NCBI GenBank assembly: GCA_015662615.1
Contig: DQTU01000306.1
Coordinates: forward strand, 1 to 7,274
Length of the DNA: 7,274 bases
Direction: 5' to 3'
Origin: Campylobacterales bacterium
GTDB taxonomy: Bacteria > Campylobacterota > Campylobacteria > Campylobacterales > QNZT01
Shown piece by piece: positions 5,650-7,274 of the stretch. The notes beneath the pieces are model-generated. The model searched no databases. It saw only the letters and a list, made by a program, of their open reading frames with translations, and was not told the DNA's origin. The stretch's first letter is position 1; every line of letters begins with the position of its first letter. Position numbers and translations under genes: made by a program.

Positions 5650-7274
5650 ATGAGTTTTATAAATACTCTAATTAACGGCAATGAAAATAGCTTCAAACCT
5701 GATAGCTTAACACCGATGCAAAAACTTACATTAAGAGCAGTTGTGATGGGTGTTCTGTTTTATGGTTTAGCTGTACTTGAAGGTCAACTTATGAGAACAC
5801 AAGGTGTAATACCTGGACTCTTTGATGAATCTCACTACTTCGCTATTCTTACAGTTCACCCAATTGTAGGTATATTTGGATCTACATACCTTATTGTATT
5901 TGGTGCTTTTACATTTTTAGTTCCTTACTTGATGAAAAAACCCCTTTATAGCATAAAATTGGGTAACTGGACTTGGATTGCAATTGCTGGAGGTACGATT
6001 ACTGCATGGCTTGGTGGTGCAATTTTCCACTATGCTTCTCTTTATACACTTTACTGGCCTCTACCTGTTGACTTTACACAGTTCAATGCTGTTGGTGGAT
6101 TGGTATTTGTAGGTGGTATTGCTGTTATTATGTTAGGAACTTTAGGGTTTATCTACAATATCTTTGCAACTGTTTTCTATACTGAAGAGGGTCATGAAAA
6201 ACGACCATTAAAACCACTTCTGCTTTCAGCACTTGGTATTGATGGTATGTTAAATATCTGGTATAAGATCACAGGTCGTGAGCCTTACTCAAAAGAACCT
6301 GCTGTTTCATTGCCTGTTGTTGCAATATTTCGTGGTACGATTGATACATTTTTAGATGCACTTGTAATACTTACTTGTGGTATTTTAATTTTAGTCTATA
6401 TCGTAGGTGATCTATCAGGTATGGCAATGGACTATACATCAGTAAATGCACTTTTATACAAAAACTACTTCTGGTGGGGTCTTGACCTTATCGCTGATGG
6501 ACTTGTACTGATTTATGTTGCAGGTACATGGTATCTACTAGCTATGATGATTACTGGTAAAAAACTTTTTATGCAAAATATCGCAAGAGCTGCTCTTTTA
6601 CTAGAGTTAGTTGTATCTTGGATGGTATGGTCTCATCACCTTCTTGCAGATCAAGGTCAACCAAATATTATGAAACTTCTCTCTGGTGAGATGGTAACTG
6701 CATTTGAACTTATAACACAAGGTATCGCTATATTTATTACGCTTGTTACACTTTGGAGTGCCAAACCACTTAAAATGACAAATGAACTTAAGTTTTTACT
6801 TGCTGGTATTTTTGGATTTATGGTTGCTATTCCTCCTGCGATTTTACAAGCAGATATGGGTCTTAACAGAATCTTGCACAATACACAGTGGATTATCTTT
6901 ACCCACGTTCACGCTGCAATTTTGATTGGTCTTACTATGACACTATATGCAGCTATTTATATTCTGTTTCCAATTTTAACAAATGGTGCAAAGCTGTATA
7001 GTCAAAAAATAGCAAACTTTCACTTCTGGGCACATCTAATAGGAGCCTTAGGAATGAGTGCTTTTATGGGACTAGCAGCAATGGATGGACTTCTAAGAAG
7101 AACACTTTATGTTGATGGAGAATATAATACATATATGATTTTAGGTGCTCTAGGTGGTATACTTATACTTCTTGCTTGGGCAGCTTTTTTATACAATGTT
7201 ATAATGACTATTGGTATAAAAGGTCTTATTGGAATTTATACTCCTTCTAAACTTGATACTAAAGATTTAGTTCC
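5650..7274 (+). CDS. Heme-copper oxidoreductase subunit I with Asp in place of a CuB histidine (putative NO reductase-like), 3' partial
   Basis: The frame is open for 541 codons and leaves the window without a stop. About twelve membrane helices are visible. His70 (TVHPIVGIFG, helix II) and His421 fit the low-spin heme ligands, His419 (THVHAA, helix X) the high-spin heme ligand, and His329-His330 (WMVWSHHLLADQG, helix VII) two CuB ligands. Helix VI reads YFWWGLDLIADG (273-284). Aligned with the FGHPEVY motif of oxidases and the WWVVHLWVEG motif of NorB, the third CuB ligand is Asp279. The cross-linked Tyr (or NorB Glu) position is Asp283. No Tyr replaces it in helix VII. These changes argue against oxygen reduction and for nitric oxide reduction or another diatomic substrate. 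As I recall, a group proposed as gNOR and reported from Sulfurimonas-like bacteria has such a substitution. The partner subunit lacks CuA, so a quinol or unusual donor is implied. Superfamily membership is certain; the reaction is inference. Confidence 0.88.
   Translation, partial: MSFINTLINGNENSFKPDSLTPMQKLTLRAVVMGVLFYGLAVLEGQLMRTQGVIPGLFDESHYFAILTVHPIVGIFGSTYLIVFGAFTFLVPYLMKKPLYSIKLGNWTWIAIAGGTITAWLGGAIFHYASLYTLYWPLPVDFTQFNAVGGLVFVGGIAVIMLGTLGFIYNIFATVFYTEEGHEKRPLKPLLLSALGIDGMLNIWYKITGREPYSKEPAVSLPVVAIFRGTIDTFLDALVILTCGILILVYIVGDLSGMAMDYTSVNALLYKNYFWWGLDLIADGLVLIYVAGTWYLLAMMITGKKLFMQNIARAALLLELVVSWMVWSHHLLADQGQPNIMKLLSGEMVTAFELITQGIAIFITLVTLWSAKPLKMTNELKFLLAGIFGFMVAIPPAILQADMGLNRILHNTQWIIFTHVHAAILIGLTMTLYAAIYILFPILTNGAKLYSQKIANFHFWAHLIGALGMSAFMGLAAMDGLLRRTLYVDGEYNTYMILGALGGILILLAWAAFLYNVIMTIGIKGLIGIYTPSKLDTKDLV

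Noticed and set aside
6657..6881. Minus-strand 74-codon frame opposite subunit I
   Set aside because: It is antisense to a conserved membrane protein with key heme ligands nearby, and has no promoter or ribosome binding site.
4998..7274. Ordinary aa3, ba3 or cbb3 cytochrome c oxidase
   Set aside because: The CuA ligands are missing in subunit II. Helix VI of subunit I lacks the HPEVY histidine and tyrosine, and no Tyr in helix VII substitutes.

Overview
The window looks like a chromosomal segment of a Campylobacterota (formerly Epsilonproteobacteria) bacterium, most plausibly Sulfurimonas or a relative. The evidence is AT-rich DNA with A/T-biased codons, a TATAAT -10 box without a recognisable -35, and the kinds of proteins encoded. 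The genus is inference; no rRNA or marker gene is present.

Left half (1-4688, minus strand): a tightly coupled operon read right to left. A fused DmsB/DmsC-type protein with four [4Fe-4S] clusters and a quinol-type membrane anchor (3105-4688) overlaps by 4 bp a NasA/NarB-type assimilatory nitrate reductase (796-3108). That gene overlaps by 8 bp a CysG-type siroheme synthase (204-803, with its continuation at 1-203). The fusion protein could pass electrons from the membrane quinol pool to the cytoplasmic nitrate reductase. Siroheme is the cofactor of assimilatory nitrite and sulfite reductases. The cysG frame is broken by an in-frame TAA at 204-206, inside the uroporphyrinogen-III methyltransferase (SUMT) domain. 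The frame resumes immediately as perfectly good SUMT sequence up to the left edge.

Centre (4689-4997): a 309-bp AT-rich divergent intergenic region. It holds a perfect -10 box for the leftward operon, two clean inverted repeats, a near-consensus FNR/CRP-type site upstream of the rightward operon, and a strong Shine-Dalgarno.

Right half (4998-7274, plus strand): two genes of an aberrant heme-copper oxidoreductase. Subunit II (4998-5648) has the cupredoxin fold signature, but both CuA cysteines are serine and one CuA histidine is tyrosine. Subunit I (5650 to beyond the right edge) keeps the low-spin and high-spin heme histidines and the His-His pair of CuB. In helix VI, however, Asp replaces the third CuB histidine, and a second Asp sits where oxygen reductases have the cross-linked Tyr and NorB has Glu. 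This pair is unlikely to be a cytochrome c oxidase. It fits a proposed nitric oxide reductase-like lineage (called gNOR, as I recall), or an undescribed activity.

The most interesting items are the active site of this heme-copper enzyme with its CuA-less partner, the predicted membrane-tethered assimilatory nitrate reductase, and the single-codon interruption of cysG.
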